NCBI GenBank assembly: GCA_018884025.1
Contig: JAHLFB010000289.1
Coordinates: 1-33,441 of the forward strand
Origin: Candidatus Phocaeicola faecipullorum
GTDB taxonomy: Bacteria; Bacteroidota; Bacteroidia; Bacteroidales; Bacteroidaceae
Length of the DNA: 33,441 bases
Direction: 5' to 3'
The position numbers and the translations under genes were made by a program. Positions 16,120-24,049 of the stretch are shown here, one piece after another. Under the pieces are notes generated by a model, which searched no databases, was not told the origin of the DNA, and saw only the letters and a list, made by a program, of their open reading frames with translations. The stretch's first letter is position 1. Each line of letters starts with the position of its first letter.

Positions 16120-17334
16120 TTATTTGTTGAAATGAAGAGTATGTCCCATACGTTCTTTCTTTGTATGGAGATATCTTTCATTATACTCGTTTGGTGTAAC
16201 TTCTATTGGAACGTTCTCTACTATTTCCAGTCCGTATGCTTCAAGTCCTACTCTTTTTACAGGATTGTTTGTGAGAAGTCTCATCTTTGTTATACCTATT
16301 TCTCTCAGGATTTGTGCGCCTACTCCATAGTCGCGTTCGTCAGCCTGATGTCCGAGGCAGATATTTGCGTCAACAGTATCCATTCCTTCTTCCTGAAGTT
16401 TGTAGGCTTTCATTTTTTCCATAAGGCCAATGCCTCTGCCTTCCTGGTTAAGATAGATAACTGCTCCTTTTCCTTCTTTGTCTATAAGCTCCATAGCCTT
16501 GTGCAATTGTTCTCCGCAGTCGCATCTCATAGAACCGAAAATGTCGCCTGTAGCGCATGAAGAATGTACTCTAACCAGTACAGGCTCGTCCGGAGTAAAG
16601 TTTCCCTTTATTAAAGCAACATGTTCCAGACCGTTACTCTTCTGGCGGAAAGGTATTAGTCTGAAATGTCCGTGTTCGGTAGGCATGTCAACTTCCACTC
16701 CTTTCTCTACCAGTGATTCCTGTTTCAGACGGTATGCTATTAGATCTGCTATAGATATCAGTTTGAATCCGAATTCGTCGGCTATCTTTCTAAGTTCCGG
16801 AAGGCGTGCCATAGTGCCGTCTTCGTTCATTACTTCCATAAGTGCAGCTGCAGGGTATAATCCGGCAAGACGGGCCATGTCAACGCATGCTTCTGTATGT
16901 CCTGCACGACGTAATACTCCTTTGTCTTGTGCATATAGAGGATTTACGTGTCCTGGTCGGCCGAATGTTTCCGGTTTTGATGTCGGATCTGCAAGGGCAC
17001 GTATCGTAGCTGCTCTGTCTGCTGCAGAGACACCTGTAGTACATCCCTCAAGTTTGTCTATTGTGACAGTAAACGGTGTTCCAAGGATTGATGTATTGTT
17101 TGCGACTTGTCTTGGAAGGTCCAGCTCATCGCATCTTGATATTGTTATCGGGGCACAAAGTACACCTCTTGCGTGTTTCAGCATGAAGTTTACTTTTTCA
17201 GGTGTGATAAGTTCTGCCGCAATTATCATGTCGCCTTCGTTTTCGCGGTCTTCATCGTCAACTACAATGACGATTTCGCCTTTACGAAAATCTTCTATTG
17301 CCTCTTCAATTGTGTTCAGTTTGATTTTGTTCAT
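16120..17334 (-). CDS. ribBA: Bifunctional DHBP synthase / GTP cyclohydrolase II
   Basis: Supplies both branch precursors of riboflavin. The N-terminal RibB domain turns ribulose 5-phosphate into 3,4-dihydroxy-2-butanone 4-phosphate, and the C-terminal RibA domain opens GTP to the pyrimidine precursor. RibB (1 to about 205) shows the metal-binding acidic loop [10 protein letters not shown] at 26-35 and RRAGHTEA. RibA (about 210-404) has its zinc cysteines C260, C271 and C273 in [20 protein letters not shown], then NQEGRGIGL. Both domains look complete at 404 aa. It starts 6 bp after the LptF/G-like gene, so the two are co-transcribed. No FMN riboswitch is visible ahead of it, because its upstream flank is coding. 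Confidence 0.97.
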   Translation of the reverse strand: MNKIKLNTIEEAIEDFRKGEIVIVVDDEDRENEGDMIIAAELITPEKVNFMLKHARGVLCAPITISRCDELDLPRQVANNTSILGTPFTVTIDKLEGCTTGVSAADRAATIRALADPTSKPETFGRPGHVNPLYAQDKGVLRRAGHTEACVDMARLAGLYPAAALMEVMNEDGTMARLPELRKIADEFGFKLISIADLIAYRLKQESLVEKGVEVDMPTEHGHFRLIPFRQKSNGLEHVALIKGNFTPDEPVLVRVHSSCATGDIFGSMRCDCGEQLHKAMELIDKEGKGAVIYLNQEGRGIGLMEKMKAYKLQEEGMDTVDANICLGHQADERDYGVGAQILREIGITKMRLLTNNPVKRVGLEAYGLEIVENVPIEVTPNEYNERYLHTKKERMGHTLHFNK

Positions 17335-17340
17335 AATAGT

Positions 17341-19248
17341 CTATTGTAATATGTTTGTTCTAATTCTTTCCTTAATGTCGTTGCTTGTCTTTATTATGGT
17401 TTTCAAGTCCTTGTCAAGCGTAACCCTGTATCTCCAGATGTTTAGCCAGATTACCAGGCCTACGGGGAATATCAGTCCCAGTATGATGTTAAGCCATATT
17501 TTGTCGGACACGCTTTTGTGTGCTTTTATAAATAAGAACGGATAATTGTTCAGATTGTTTAGCACTACAGGGTCTTTTGAATTTGACAGTTCTTCCACCA
17601 CATCCTCAATCTGTTGACTGATATTTTTAATGTGGTTATCGTGGGTGTGGTTGGTGAAAACATTAAAATAGTTAGGCGGACCCAGCAGTTTGTGGGTATT
17701 AGAATAGTCTTCACATTCCTTACATATTGCGTCAAGTTTTTCGCATACCGTGGCATAGTCCGGACTGTAGATTATTACTTCCTTTCGGAATATATGTCTT
17801 GAAGTTCTTAATCCGAATATCTTTCTGAAGAAAGCTTTATAGACATCTATGTTGAAAACTACAGAGTCCTTGTTCGATTTATATGTAAGGAATATACCCA
17901 TAGGTGCAAGTACAATACTGCTCATCCATGTTCCAAGAACGATATTCATTTCTCCACTCTTCGCCACTCGTGTTGCGCCTGAATCTATGATATAATATAA
18001 TATGAATATCAGCACTGATATTACCACAGGCATTCCCAATCCTCCTTTACGGATAATTGCTCCCAGAGGCGCTCCGATGAAGAAGAAGAATACACATGCG
18101 AACGACAGGGTTATTTTTTTGTGCCAGTCCGACCTGTGCGAACGTATGCTCTTGTCATTATCTTGTGTTACAAATGATTTCATGCTCCAGTCTGAACTGA
18201 GTGAAGACAATCTTCTTTCTGTAGCAGTAAGTGTCTTCAGCTTGTCGTCCGAACTGAGTGAGCGGAATATACTGTCTGTATTGAGATATTCCAGATGTTG
18301 TTCTTTTATCTTTATGGAATCAGATTTGCTCAGTTCAGGAGTCTTGTATGTCGATGCCATGATTTCATCGTGCATTGCCCTTCCTACACTGTCTGTATAT
18401 GTGGTCAGTGAGTCTATAGCGGCAGTTATCTCCATCATGTTTTTTATGTCCGAACGTCTGTCGAGAAAACTTCCGTCCACCATATTGAATTCAGCGTCAA
18501 AATCAATAAGGGTATGTTTTTCAACGAAAGTCTCACGTCTGTAAGGTACATTTTTTGAATCTATATTCTGTGATTTCAGATTTTCAAACAGTTCGCCGTT
18601 GTACAAGTGCAGGTACAGGTGCTTTTTGTCGGCGGTAAGTTCCAGCTTGCCTTCTTCCGCCCATATTATTCGTGCATTCTCGAATCCATCCGAGAAATTG
18701 TATATCAGGACATCTTTTAAAATACCTGTCTCGCGGTCTTTCTTGTTGACATATATGTTGTAGCCTTCTATGTCGGAGTAGAAAACCCTTTCCGGAATGT
18801 CAACTTCTGGTGACTTCTGTTTCATAGAAACAAGCAGTGTCCATAGCTGTTTTTGAGCTTTCGGTCCTATGACATTCTGGAAATAAAAAGATGTAAGTCC
18901 CAGTACCAGACATAGAATGGCGATGGGCTGCATAATTCTGAGCAACGGTATTCCTGCTGCCTTCATTGAAAGTAACTCATATCTCTCGCCGAAATTACCA
19001 AAGGTCATCAGCGCTGCCAGAAGTATGGCCAGAGGCAATGACAGTGGTATAAGTGTTAGGGCAGACAATATGAAAAATTGGGCCAGAACGTTAAGCTCCA
19101 GTCCTTTTCCTACCAGTTCGTCAACATATTTCCATAAGAATTGCATCATGAAGATGAACAGGCATATAAAAAATGTTCCGGCAAAGAGTAGGATAAAACT
19201 CTTTAGAACGAATATATCTAGTTTTTTTATACGTAATATTCCCATCAT
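17341..19248 (-). CDS. LptF/LptG (YjgP/YjgQ) family permease
   Basis: Inner-membrane subunit of the lipopolysaccharide exporter, which pulls LPS out of the membrane for transfer across the periplasm. The 635-aa protein has the family's N-terminal block: two helices, then the conserved coupling segment FGNFGERYELLSMKAAGIPLLRIM. A long soluble jelly-roll region follows, then C-terminal helices beginning HKKITLSFACVFFFFIGAPLGAIIRKGGLGMPV. It is much longer than the 360-aa E. coli proteins: an extra C-terminal portion of about 170 residues holds a further hydrophobic pair (IWLNIILGLIFPVGLVIWLNIW). That length is usual for Bacteroidetes. Starts at 19248 or 19245 (tandem ATG). It is the first gene of a unit with ribBA and the Bax-inhibitor-like gene. 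Confidence 0.9.
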   Translation of the reverse strand: MMGILRIKKLDIFVLKSFILLFAGTFFICLFIFMMQFLWKYVDELVGKGLELNVLAQFFILSALTLIPLSLPLAILLAALMTFGNFGERYELLSMKAAGIPLLRIMQPIAILCLVLGLTSFYFQNVIGPKAQKQLWTLLVSMKQKSPEVDIPERVFYSDIEGYNIYVNKKDRETGILKDVLIYNFSDGFENARIIWAEEGKLELTADKKHLYLHLYNGELFENLKSQNIDSKNVPYRRETFVEKHTLIDFDAEFNMVDGSFLDRRSDIKNMMEITAAIDSLTTYTDSVGRAMHDEIMASTYKTPELSKSDSIKIKEQHLEYLNTDSIFRSLSSDDKLKTLTATERRLSSLSSDWSMKSFVTQDNDKSIRSHRSDWHKKITLSFACVFFFFIGAPLGAIIRKGGLGMPVVISVLIFILYYIIDSGATRVAKSGEMNIVLGTWMSSIVLAPMGIFLTYKSNKDSVVFNIDVYKAFFRKIFGLRTSRHIFRKEVIIYSPDYATVCEKLDAICKECEDYSNTHKLLGPPNYFNVFTNHTHDNHIKNISQQIEDVVEELSNSKDPVVLNNLNNYPFLFIKAHKSVSDKIWLNIILGLIFPVGLVIWLNIWRYRVTLDKDLKTIIKTSNDIKERIRTNILQ

Positions 19249-19262
19249 TTTATTTTATGATG

Positions 19263-19294
19263 CAAAAATAGCATAAAATATGGATAGGGACAAT
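19263..19294 (-). promoter_or_regulatory. Probable promoter of the lptF/G-like - ribBA unit
   Basis: On the minus strand ATTG (19291-19294), a 20-base spacer and TATTTTTG (19263-19270). The leader before the ATG at 19248 would be about 10 bases. Confidence 0.6.
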
Positions 19295-19323
19295 GTTTTG
19301 TATATTTTTAATTTATATACAGA

Positions 19324-19707
19324 TTATACGCCGAAAACTCTTCTTAGTACGTCGATTTGTGAATTCCAAAGATTGACGGTGTCTTCTTCATCTCCCGGTT
19401 CTGCAAAATCTGTCACTTCAAGTATATGGTCTGAAGTAAGTTCGTTGAACAGAATTTTGAACTCAAAAAAGGATTTTGGCTCTTCATCGTCTTTCCAGTG
19501 GAACCTGATGAAATATTCAGAACGTGTGTTTGTGATATCCGCATCCCTGCTTTCAGTTTTTCCCCATCGGAATGTATATGTCTTTCCGTTTTTTGTTACT
19601 TTGTCGGCGAACCATCTTTCTAGTCCTGCTGGTGTGCTTATAGCGTTCCACAGTATTATTCCTGAAGTAGGGTTAAGCGGGTATTCTATTTTCAATTTCT
19701 TTTTCAT
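19324..19707 (-). CDS. START-like (AHSA1-type) domain protein
   Basis: Small cytoplasmic protein, 127 aa from ATG 19707, with the helix-grip fold of SRPBCC/START-like proteins: YPLNPTSGIILWNAISTPAGLERWFADKV at the start and ILEVTDFAEPGDEEDTVNLWNSQIDVLRRVFGV at the end. Such proteins bind hydrophobic ligands or act as co-chaperones; no function is established for this one. The frame is open 17 codons further to 19758, but that part is basic and low-complexity (PPKPRNHNKR) and the conserved sequence begins at MKKKLKIEY, so I choose the shorter form. It is followed 75 bases later by the LptF/G-like gene on the same strand, which has its own promoter. Confidence 0.85.
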   Translation of the reverse strand: MKKKLKIEYPLNPTSGIILWNAISTPAGLERWFADKVTKNGKTYTFRWGKTESRDADITNTRSEYFIRFHWKDDEEPKSFFEFKILFNELTSDHILEVTDFAEPGDEEDTVNLWNSQIDVLRRVFGV

Positions 19708-19839
19708 TTCCTTATAAAGTGTATTTCGTTTATTATGATTCCTAGGTTTTGGTGGCAAATTAAAGTATTTTTTTCGACTAACGGTGCAATTTTTTTTATA
19801 TTATACAACATAGTCCTGATGTTATTCAGACGTTGGTGG

Positions 19840-19905
19840 AAAACGTTTCGTCATTTGACTTAAAATGCTTCGTTGTTTTGTTCATAATGCTTCGTCGTTT
19901 TTTTT
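19840..19905. repeat. Three 22-bp tandem repeats upstream of tRNA-Met
   Basis: Units at 19840-19861, 19862-19883 and 19884-19905 share AAAAyGyTTCGTyrTTT. Units 2 and 3 agree at 18 of 22 positions, units 1 and 2 at 14 of 22. The array sits in the 270-base gap between the START-like gene and the tRNA promoter, which otherwise holds only AT-rich sequence. Confidence 0.7.
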
Positions 19906-19926
19906 CTGATAAAAAAGTTTGAAATG

Positions 19927-19958
19927 TTTGCGTATTTAAAAATTTAGTTCTACCTTTG
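19927..19958 (+). promoter_or_regulatory. Consensus promoter of tRNA-Met
   Basis: TTTG at 19927-19930, a 20-base spacer, TACCTTTG at 19951-19958. The tRNA begins 22 bases later. Confidence 0.8.
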
Positions 19959-19979
19959 CACCCGCAATCGAGAAATAAT

Positions 19980-20053
19980 GGCGGGATAGCTCAGCTGGTT
20001 AGAGCGCATGATTCATAATCATGAGGTCACCGGTTCAATCCCGGTTCCCGCTA
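19980..20053 (+). tRNA. tRNA-Met (CAT), elongator type
   Basis: Full cloverleaf of 74 bases: acceptor GGCGGGA/TCCCGCT (G-T first pair), D-stem GCTC/GAGC, anticodon stem CATGA/TCATG with loop TTCATAA (anticodon CAT), variable AGGTC, T-stem ACCGG/CCGGT with loop TTCAATC, discriminator A. The three G-C pairs of initiator tRNA are absent from the anticodon stem, so it is not the initiator. A lysidine-modified tRNA-Ile2 also has a CAT anticodon and is the main alternative. The 3' CCA is not encoded. Confidence 0.95.
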
Positions 20054-20059
20054 CAGTGA

Positions 20060-20100
20060 GACATTTAAGAATATGATTTCTTAGATGTCTTTTTGTTTTT
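20060..20100 (+). terminator. Terminator of tRNA-Met
   Basis: GACATTTAAGAA (20060-20071) pairs with TTCTTAGATGTC (20078-20089) around a 6-base loop, followed by TTTTTGTTTTT. It begins seven bases after the tRNA. Confidence 0.88.
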
Positions 20101-20356
20101 ATACTACCTTCTGATTAGCGACAATACACTACTTACGGACAAGAACTTGATAGAGCTTGATTCATTGTCCGAATTTGTCTTGAAGTATGAAGATGAACAT
20201 TGTCCGATAAAGTATCCTTCATTGATATACATGATAAAGTTGCGTATGTATGAAATGGAACTTAATCAGATGAAACTTTCTGGTGGCGGTCCGTTACGTT
20301 GCAGTGACTATTTGATTGGTCGTTGCGAACCTACTTTGAAAGTTCTCAAAGCTTAA
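20093..20356 (+). CDS. Doubtful ORF or gene remnant after tRNA-Met
   Basis: An open frame of 87 codons that I do not recognise. Composition is protein-like (LDSLSEFVLKYEDEHCPIKY, then LSGGGPLRCSDYLIGRC), but the only possible full-length start is TTG at 20093, inside the T tract of the tRNA terminator. The frame runs on upstream to a stop at 20066. The first in-frame ATG falls in YMIKLRMYEM near 20229 and would leave about 42 residues. No promoter box fits. It could be a 5'-truncated remnant left beside the tRNA, a small real gene with a weak start, or chance. This 390-base stretch between the tRNA and the M20 gene otherwise holds only the two terminators. Confidence 0.3.
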   Translation: MFLYYLLISDNTLLTDKNLIELDSLSEFVLKYEDEHCPIKYPSLIYMIKLRMYEMELNQMKLSGGGPLRCSDYLIGRCEPTLKVLKA

Positions 20357-20389
20357 TGTTGATGTAAAAATAGTGCTTGAAGTATAGAA

Positions 20390-20427
20390 TAAAAAAAGAC
20401 CGGACATTTTTTTTGATTTATCCGGCC
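20390..20427 (-). terminator. Terminator of the aroC - M20 dipeptidase unit
   Basis: CCGGA (20400-20404) pairs with TCCGG (20421-20425), with an outer G-C pair. On the minus strand it is followed by a run of seven T (A run at 20391-20397). Confidence 0.7.
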
Positions 20428-20443
20428 TGTTCCATTTAAGGTT

Positions 20444-21808
20444 TTAATAATCTTTTCCGTATTCCTTGTGAAATTCTACCACTGCCTCTATACCCTTACG
20501 GAATATGTCGAGCGGGAAGTTTTCGTTGGGTGAGTGTATGGCATTGCTCTCAAGGCCAAATCCCATAAGTACGGTTTTTATGCCTAATATTTGTTCAAAA
20601 TCGCTTATGATAGGAATACTTCCTCCACGGCGTACGGCAAGCGGTTTTTTGCCAAAAGCCTTTTCAAAGCCTTTTTCGGCAGCTTTGTATGCCGGTAGGC
20701 TTATAGGACATACATATCCTTCGCCACCGTGCATCGGGGTGACTTTTACTTGTACATAATCAGGTGCGATTTCGTTTATGTAATCGACGAACAATTTTGA
20801 AATTTTTTCATGATTTTGGTGTGGTACGAGTCTGCATGATACCTTGGCATACGCTTTTGAGGGAAGTACAGTTTTTGAACCTTCGCCTGTATATCCTCCC
20901 CATATGCCGCACACATCGAATGACGGACGGCAACTGTTCCGTTCGAGTGTAGAATATCCTTTTTCTCCCTTCAATGCTTTTACACCTATGGCTTGCATAT
21001 ATTTCTCTTCGTTTAATGGAATGCTCGCTATCATCTCGCGTTCAGCAGCAGGCACCTCTTCCACATCATCGTAAAAATGTGGAACTGTTATTCGTCCGTC
21101 AGCGTCAGTGATTTGCGAAATGATACTGCATAGTGTGTTTATTGGATTTGCGACTGCGCCGCCAAAGTGGCCGGAATGAAGATCACGGTTTGGACCGGTT
21201 ACTTCTATTTCCCAGTATGCCAGTCCGCGTAATCCAGTGGTGAGTGAAGGCATGTCCGCGCCCAGCATACTTGTGTCTGAAACCAGTATTACATCTGCTT
21301 TGAGAAGTTCCTTATGCTCTTTCAGGAAGGCATTGAGGCTTGGGGAGCCTATTTCTTCTTCTCCCTCGAATATGAATTTCACATTGTGTCTCAGTAATCC
21401 TTCGCGTACCATGTATTCAAAAGCCTTGGCCTGTATCATGGCCTGTCCTTTGTCGTCGTCAGCCCCGCGTGCCCAGATATGGCCGTCTCTTATTTCAGGG
21501 TCGAATGGTTTGCTTTTCCAAAGTTCCAGTGGTTCTGCCGGCATTACATCGTAATGTGCATAAATCAATACTGTAGGTGCGTCCGGGTTAATCCTTTTTT
21601 CGGCATAAACCAGTGGATTGCCTTTTGAAGGCATTACCATGGCTTCATCTGCACCGGCCTCAAGAAGAAGTTGTTTCCATCTTTCCGCACAAGCCAGCAT
21701 GTCATCTTTATGTTGTGGCTTTGCGCTTATGCTCGGTATGCGTATAAGGCTGAATAATTCGTCGATGAAGCGTTGTTCGTTTGCTTCTATGTATTTTTTT
21801 ATTTCCAT
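20444..21808 (-). CDS. M20 family dipeptidase
   Basis: Two-zinc peptidase of the M20A/CNDP-like branch that cleaves dipeptides in the cytoplasm. From ATG 21808 the protein is 454 aa. Metal and catalytic residues are visible: H85 and D87 (YAHYDVMPA), D117/D118 (GADDDKGQ), E150 and E151 (FEGEEEIGSPS). The dimerisation-domain His is in HSGHFGGAVANP, and SNAIHSPNENF near the C-terminus supplies the last ligand. The open frame upstream of 21808 overlaps the aroC stop and reads as non-protein, so this start is secure. It begins 2 bases after the aroC stop codon, a tight pair whose functional link is not obvious. Confidence 0.93.
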   Translation of the reverse strand: MEIKKYIEANEQRFIDELFSLIRIPSISAKPQHKDDMLACAERWKQLLLEAGADEAMVMPSKGNPLVYAEKRINPDAPTVLIYAHYDVMPAEPLELWKSKPFDPEIRDGHIWARGADDDKGQAMIQAKAFEYMVREGLLRHNVKFIFEGEEEIGSPSLNAFLKEHKELLKADVILVSDTSMLGADMPSLTTGLRGLAYWEIEVTGPNRDLHSGHFGGAVANPINTLCSIISQITDADGRITVPHFYDDVEEVPAAEREMIASIPLNEEKYMQAIGVKALKGEKGYSTLERNSCRPSFDVCGIWGGYTGEGSKTVLPSKAYAKVSCRLVPHQNHEKISKLFVDYINEIAPDYVQVKVTPMHGGEGYVCPISLPAYKAAEKGFEKAFGKKPLAVRRGGSIPIISDFEQILGIKTVLMGFGLESNAIHSPNENFPLDIFRKGIEAVVEFHKEYGKDY

Positions 21809-21810
21809 TT

Positions 21811-22890
21811 TTATAATGTTGTAGTTTTGTTTAAAAGATAAAAATCGAGTATTGTCATGGCCGCCATGGCTTCTACTATAGGCACAGCCCGTGGAAGTAC
21901 ACATGGGTCGTGCCGGCCTCTGGCTTTTAATATAGTGTCATTTCCGTTTTTGTCTATTGTTGGCTGTTCCATCAGGACTGTGGCTACCGGCTTGAAAGCT
22001 ACCTTGAAATATATGTCCTGACCGTTGCTTATACCTCCCTGAATACCGCCGGAACGGTTTGTGCGGAAAGCAGCCTTTCCATTGTCGCTATAGAAGATGT
22101 CGTTTTGTTGGCTTCCTTTCATTTGCATGTTGCCGAAACCTTGTCCGTACTCAAAGCCTTTTGCGGCATTTATTGACAGCATGGCGTTACCTAAAGCGGC
22201 ATGCAGTTTGCCGAAGACTGGTTGACCTAATCCTATCGGACACCCTTTTATTATACAATCCACTGTACCTCCTATAGTATCGCCTTCTCCTTTTATTTTC
22301 AGTATCAGCTCCGACATTTTTTCTGCCATTATGGGGTCAGGACATCTTACAGAGTTCTTTTCGATTTCTTCCAGATTGTATGATGTATATGGATTGTTTA
22401 GTTTCAGTTCGCCCACTTGTGATGTGTAGGCTGTTATTTCTACGCCTATCTGTTTTAATGCCAGTTTGGCTAATGCACCTGCCACGACTCTGGAAATAGT
22501 TTCACGTGCAGACGAGCGTCCACCTCCACGATGGTCGCGCAGGCCGTATTTCTGTGTATAGGTGAAGTCGGCATGCGACGGTCTGAAGACATCCTTCATA
22601 TTGTCGTAGTCGCCGGAGTGCTGGTTGGTGTTCCATACTATAAAGCCAATAGGGCATCCTGTGGAAACTCCATCGTATATTCCTGACAGAAACTCCACTT
22701 TGTCTGATTCCTTGCGAGCTGTTGTAATGGCGGATTGTCCTGGTTTTCTCCTGTCAAGCTCTTTCTGTATGAAATCCATGTCTATATGTATTCCGGCAGG
22801 GAAGCCGTCTATAACTCCTCCTATACCTTTTCCGTGTGATTCGCCGAAACTTGTCAGACGGAATATATTTCCAAACGTATTGTTGTACAT
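21811..22890 (-). CDS. aroC: Chorismate synthase
   Basis: Last step of the shikimate pathway: converts EPSP to chorismate using reduced FMN, feeding aromatic amino acids, folate and menaquinone. The 359-aa protein begins [25 protein letters not shown], the invariant N-terminal signature with catalytic H19. It continues with [29 protein letters not shown] (second catalytic His and Arg-rich loop), and the FMN-contacting [13 protein letters not shown]. The frame is open to 23034, but the extra 48 codons run through a tandem repeat array, and the true protein start is at 22890. It is co-transcribed with the M20 dipeptidase. No TAnnTTTG box was found upstream. Confidence 0.97.
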   Translation of the reverse strand: MYNNTFGNIFRLTSFGESHGKGIGGVIDGFPAGIHIDMDFIQKELDRRKPGQSAITTARKESDKVEFLSGIYDGVSTGCPIGFIVWNTNQHSGDYDNMKDVFRPSHADFTYTQKYGLRDHRGGGRSSARETISRVVAGALAKLALKQIGVEITAYTSQVGELKLNNPYTSYNLEEIEKNSVRCPDPIMAEKMSELILKIKGEGDTIGGTVDCIIKGCPIGLGQPVFGKLHAALGNAMLSINAAKGFEYGQGFGNMQMKGSQQNDIFYSDNGKAAFRTNRSGGIQGGISNGQDIYFKVAFKPVATVLMEQPTIDKNGNDTILKARGRHDPCVLPRAVPIVEAMAAMTILDFYLLNKTTTL

Positions 22891-22960
22891 TGTATTTTGG
22901 TCTTTATTTATGTTTTGATTGTATGAATAATATACTGAAATGACTGTATAAATCTTGTTT

Positions 22961-23048
22961 CCGACCAAGGTGGGACGTGGTGCCGACCATTGTGGGCAAT
23001 GCGTCTGACCTTGGTGGGCTTTGGTGCCGACCATTGTCGGACACAGAA
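22961..23048. repeat. Four 22-bp tandem repeats upstream of aroC
   Basis: Units start at 22961, 22983, 23005 and 23027, exactly 22 bp apart. Each begins with a conserved 14-base core CyGACCwwkGTsGG, which is itself a partial dyad; in the last unit it is CCGACCATTGTCGG with perfect 5-bp arms. The remaining 8 bases vary. The array fills most of the 210-base gap between the TPM-protein gene and aroC, and is visibly richer in G+C than the surrounding spacer. Confidence 0.85.
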
Positions 23049-23066
23049 AACGTTGGCAAAATCTTG

Positions 23067-23093
23067 ACTACTTGCTTTATGTTTTTAAGTAGT
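23067..23093 (-). terminator. Weak hairpin after the TPM-protein gene
   Basis: ACTACTT (23067-23073) pairs with AAGTAGT (23087-23093). On the minus strand it is followed by CAAGATTTT, a poor T tract. Confidence 0.35.
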
Positions 23094-23100
23094 ATTCGTG

Positions 23101-24042
23101 TCAGAATTTACTTCCTGCACCTCCGCCACCGAAGCTGCCTCCTCCAAAACTTCCTCCGCCGAAGCCTCCGCCACCGAAACCTCCGCCACCGAAACCTCCA
23201 CGGTCAAAACCACCCATGAATATGCCGCCCGTAAATGATCCGCCACGTCTTCCGTGGTGATGGTCTTCATCGTCCACACGTTGTTCTTTCTGGACTATGT
23301 GTCCACAGTTGGAACAGCAGGATACGATTTCTTCTATGTGGTACGTAGGATATTGCGCTATAGTGCGCGAGGAAATTACTTTCATTGTCTGTTTATGGCA
23401 TTGTGGGCAACGTCTCTGCCTTCTTACGTTTAGCCAAAGATAGAACATGGTAAATCCGATAACTCCGAATAAGGCCATCAATAGTATGCCTAAATCATTG
23501 CCGTTATCTGATTGAGGCTTGTCCGGTGTACCTTTTTCATTGCCAAGAAGTTGTCTGATAGCTTTGATTCCTGCTATCATTCCCTCATCCCAGTTACCTT
23601 GACTGAAAGCCTTGTTCATGTATCTGACTTGTATTTTTTTGCATACAGCGTCAGGCAGTATGCCTTCCAGACCATATCCGGTGGCAAACTGGATACATCG
23701 CTCTCCCGTAACCAGAAGTATTACCAGCCCGTTGTCTTTTTCTTTTTGACCTACACCGTTTTCTTCTCCCAATCTGTAAGCAAAATCAAAGCAGTCGCCC
23801 CCTTCAATCTGTTCAACGGCTACAACCAGCACCTGTATTCCTGTCCGTTGTTCAAGTGAAAACAGTGTTGTATCAATTGCGGCCACCGTAGCTGGCGAGA
23901 GTATGTTGTCCGGATTGCTTACATACTTTGTCCGGTCGGCAAGATGTACCATAGGAACGTCTTTTACCTTATATTCCCTGGCATATACTCCAAACAGAAA
24001 GCAGAAAGCAAGCAGAGTCGCTATGAAAAGTCTTTTTTTCAT
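23101..24042 (-). CDS. TPM-domain membrane protein with Zn ribbon and Gly-rich tail
   Basis: Membrane protein of the TPM (YgcG/Psb32) family, often paired with LemA; proposed roles are envelope stress or phosphatase-like, none proven. Layout over 313 aa: signal peptide 1-21; TPM domain about 35-165, facing the periplasm; transmembrane helix about 184-205; a four-cysteine zinc-ribbon-like element with C212/C215 (CPQC) and C243/C246 (CSNC); and a low-complexity tail from about 267 made of repeated GGFGGGGFGGG units ending SKF. By this topology ribbon and tail are cytoplasmic. It follows lemA by 7 bases, so they are one operon. Confidence 0.88.
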   Translation of the reverse strand: MKKRLFIATLLAFCFLFGVYAREYKVKDVPMVHLADRTKYVSNPDNILSPATVAAIDTTLFSLEQRTGIQVLVVAVEQIEGGDCFDFAYRLGEENGVGQKEKDNGLVILLVTGERCIQFATGYGLEGILPDAVCKKIQVRYMNKAFSQGNWDEGMIAGIKAIRQLLGNEKGTPDKPQSDNGNDLGILLMALFGVIGFTMFYLWLNVRRQRRCPQCHKQTMKVISSRTIAQYPTYHIEEIVSCCSNCGHIVQKEQRVDDEDHHHGRRGGSFTGGIFMGGFDRGGFGGGGFGGGGFGGGSFGGGSFGGGGAGSKF

Positions 24043-24049
24043 AGTAGTA

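Noticed and set aside
16091-17345. FMN riboswitch for ribBA
   Set aside because: Only 6 bases lie between the upstream gene and ribBA, and no RFN-like conserved segments are visible.
16478-17545. 355-codon open frame on the plus strand opposite ribBA and the 3' end of the LptF/G-like gene
   Set aside because: Serine-rich translation with no motif, fully overlapping a certain gene; it is an antisense shadow, as are the shorter frames opposite thrS and the permease.
22891-23034. 48-residue N-terminal extension of chorismate synthase
   Set aside because: The frame passes through the 22-bp repeats, and the conserved protein start MYNNTFGN is at 22890.
23105-23220. Repeated CCGCCACCGAA(A/G)CCTCC-like DNA that could be taken for a satellite or CRISPR
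   Set aside because: It is coding sequence for the Gly-Phe tail of the TPM protein; the repeats follow codons and have no spacers.
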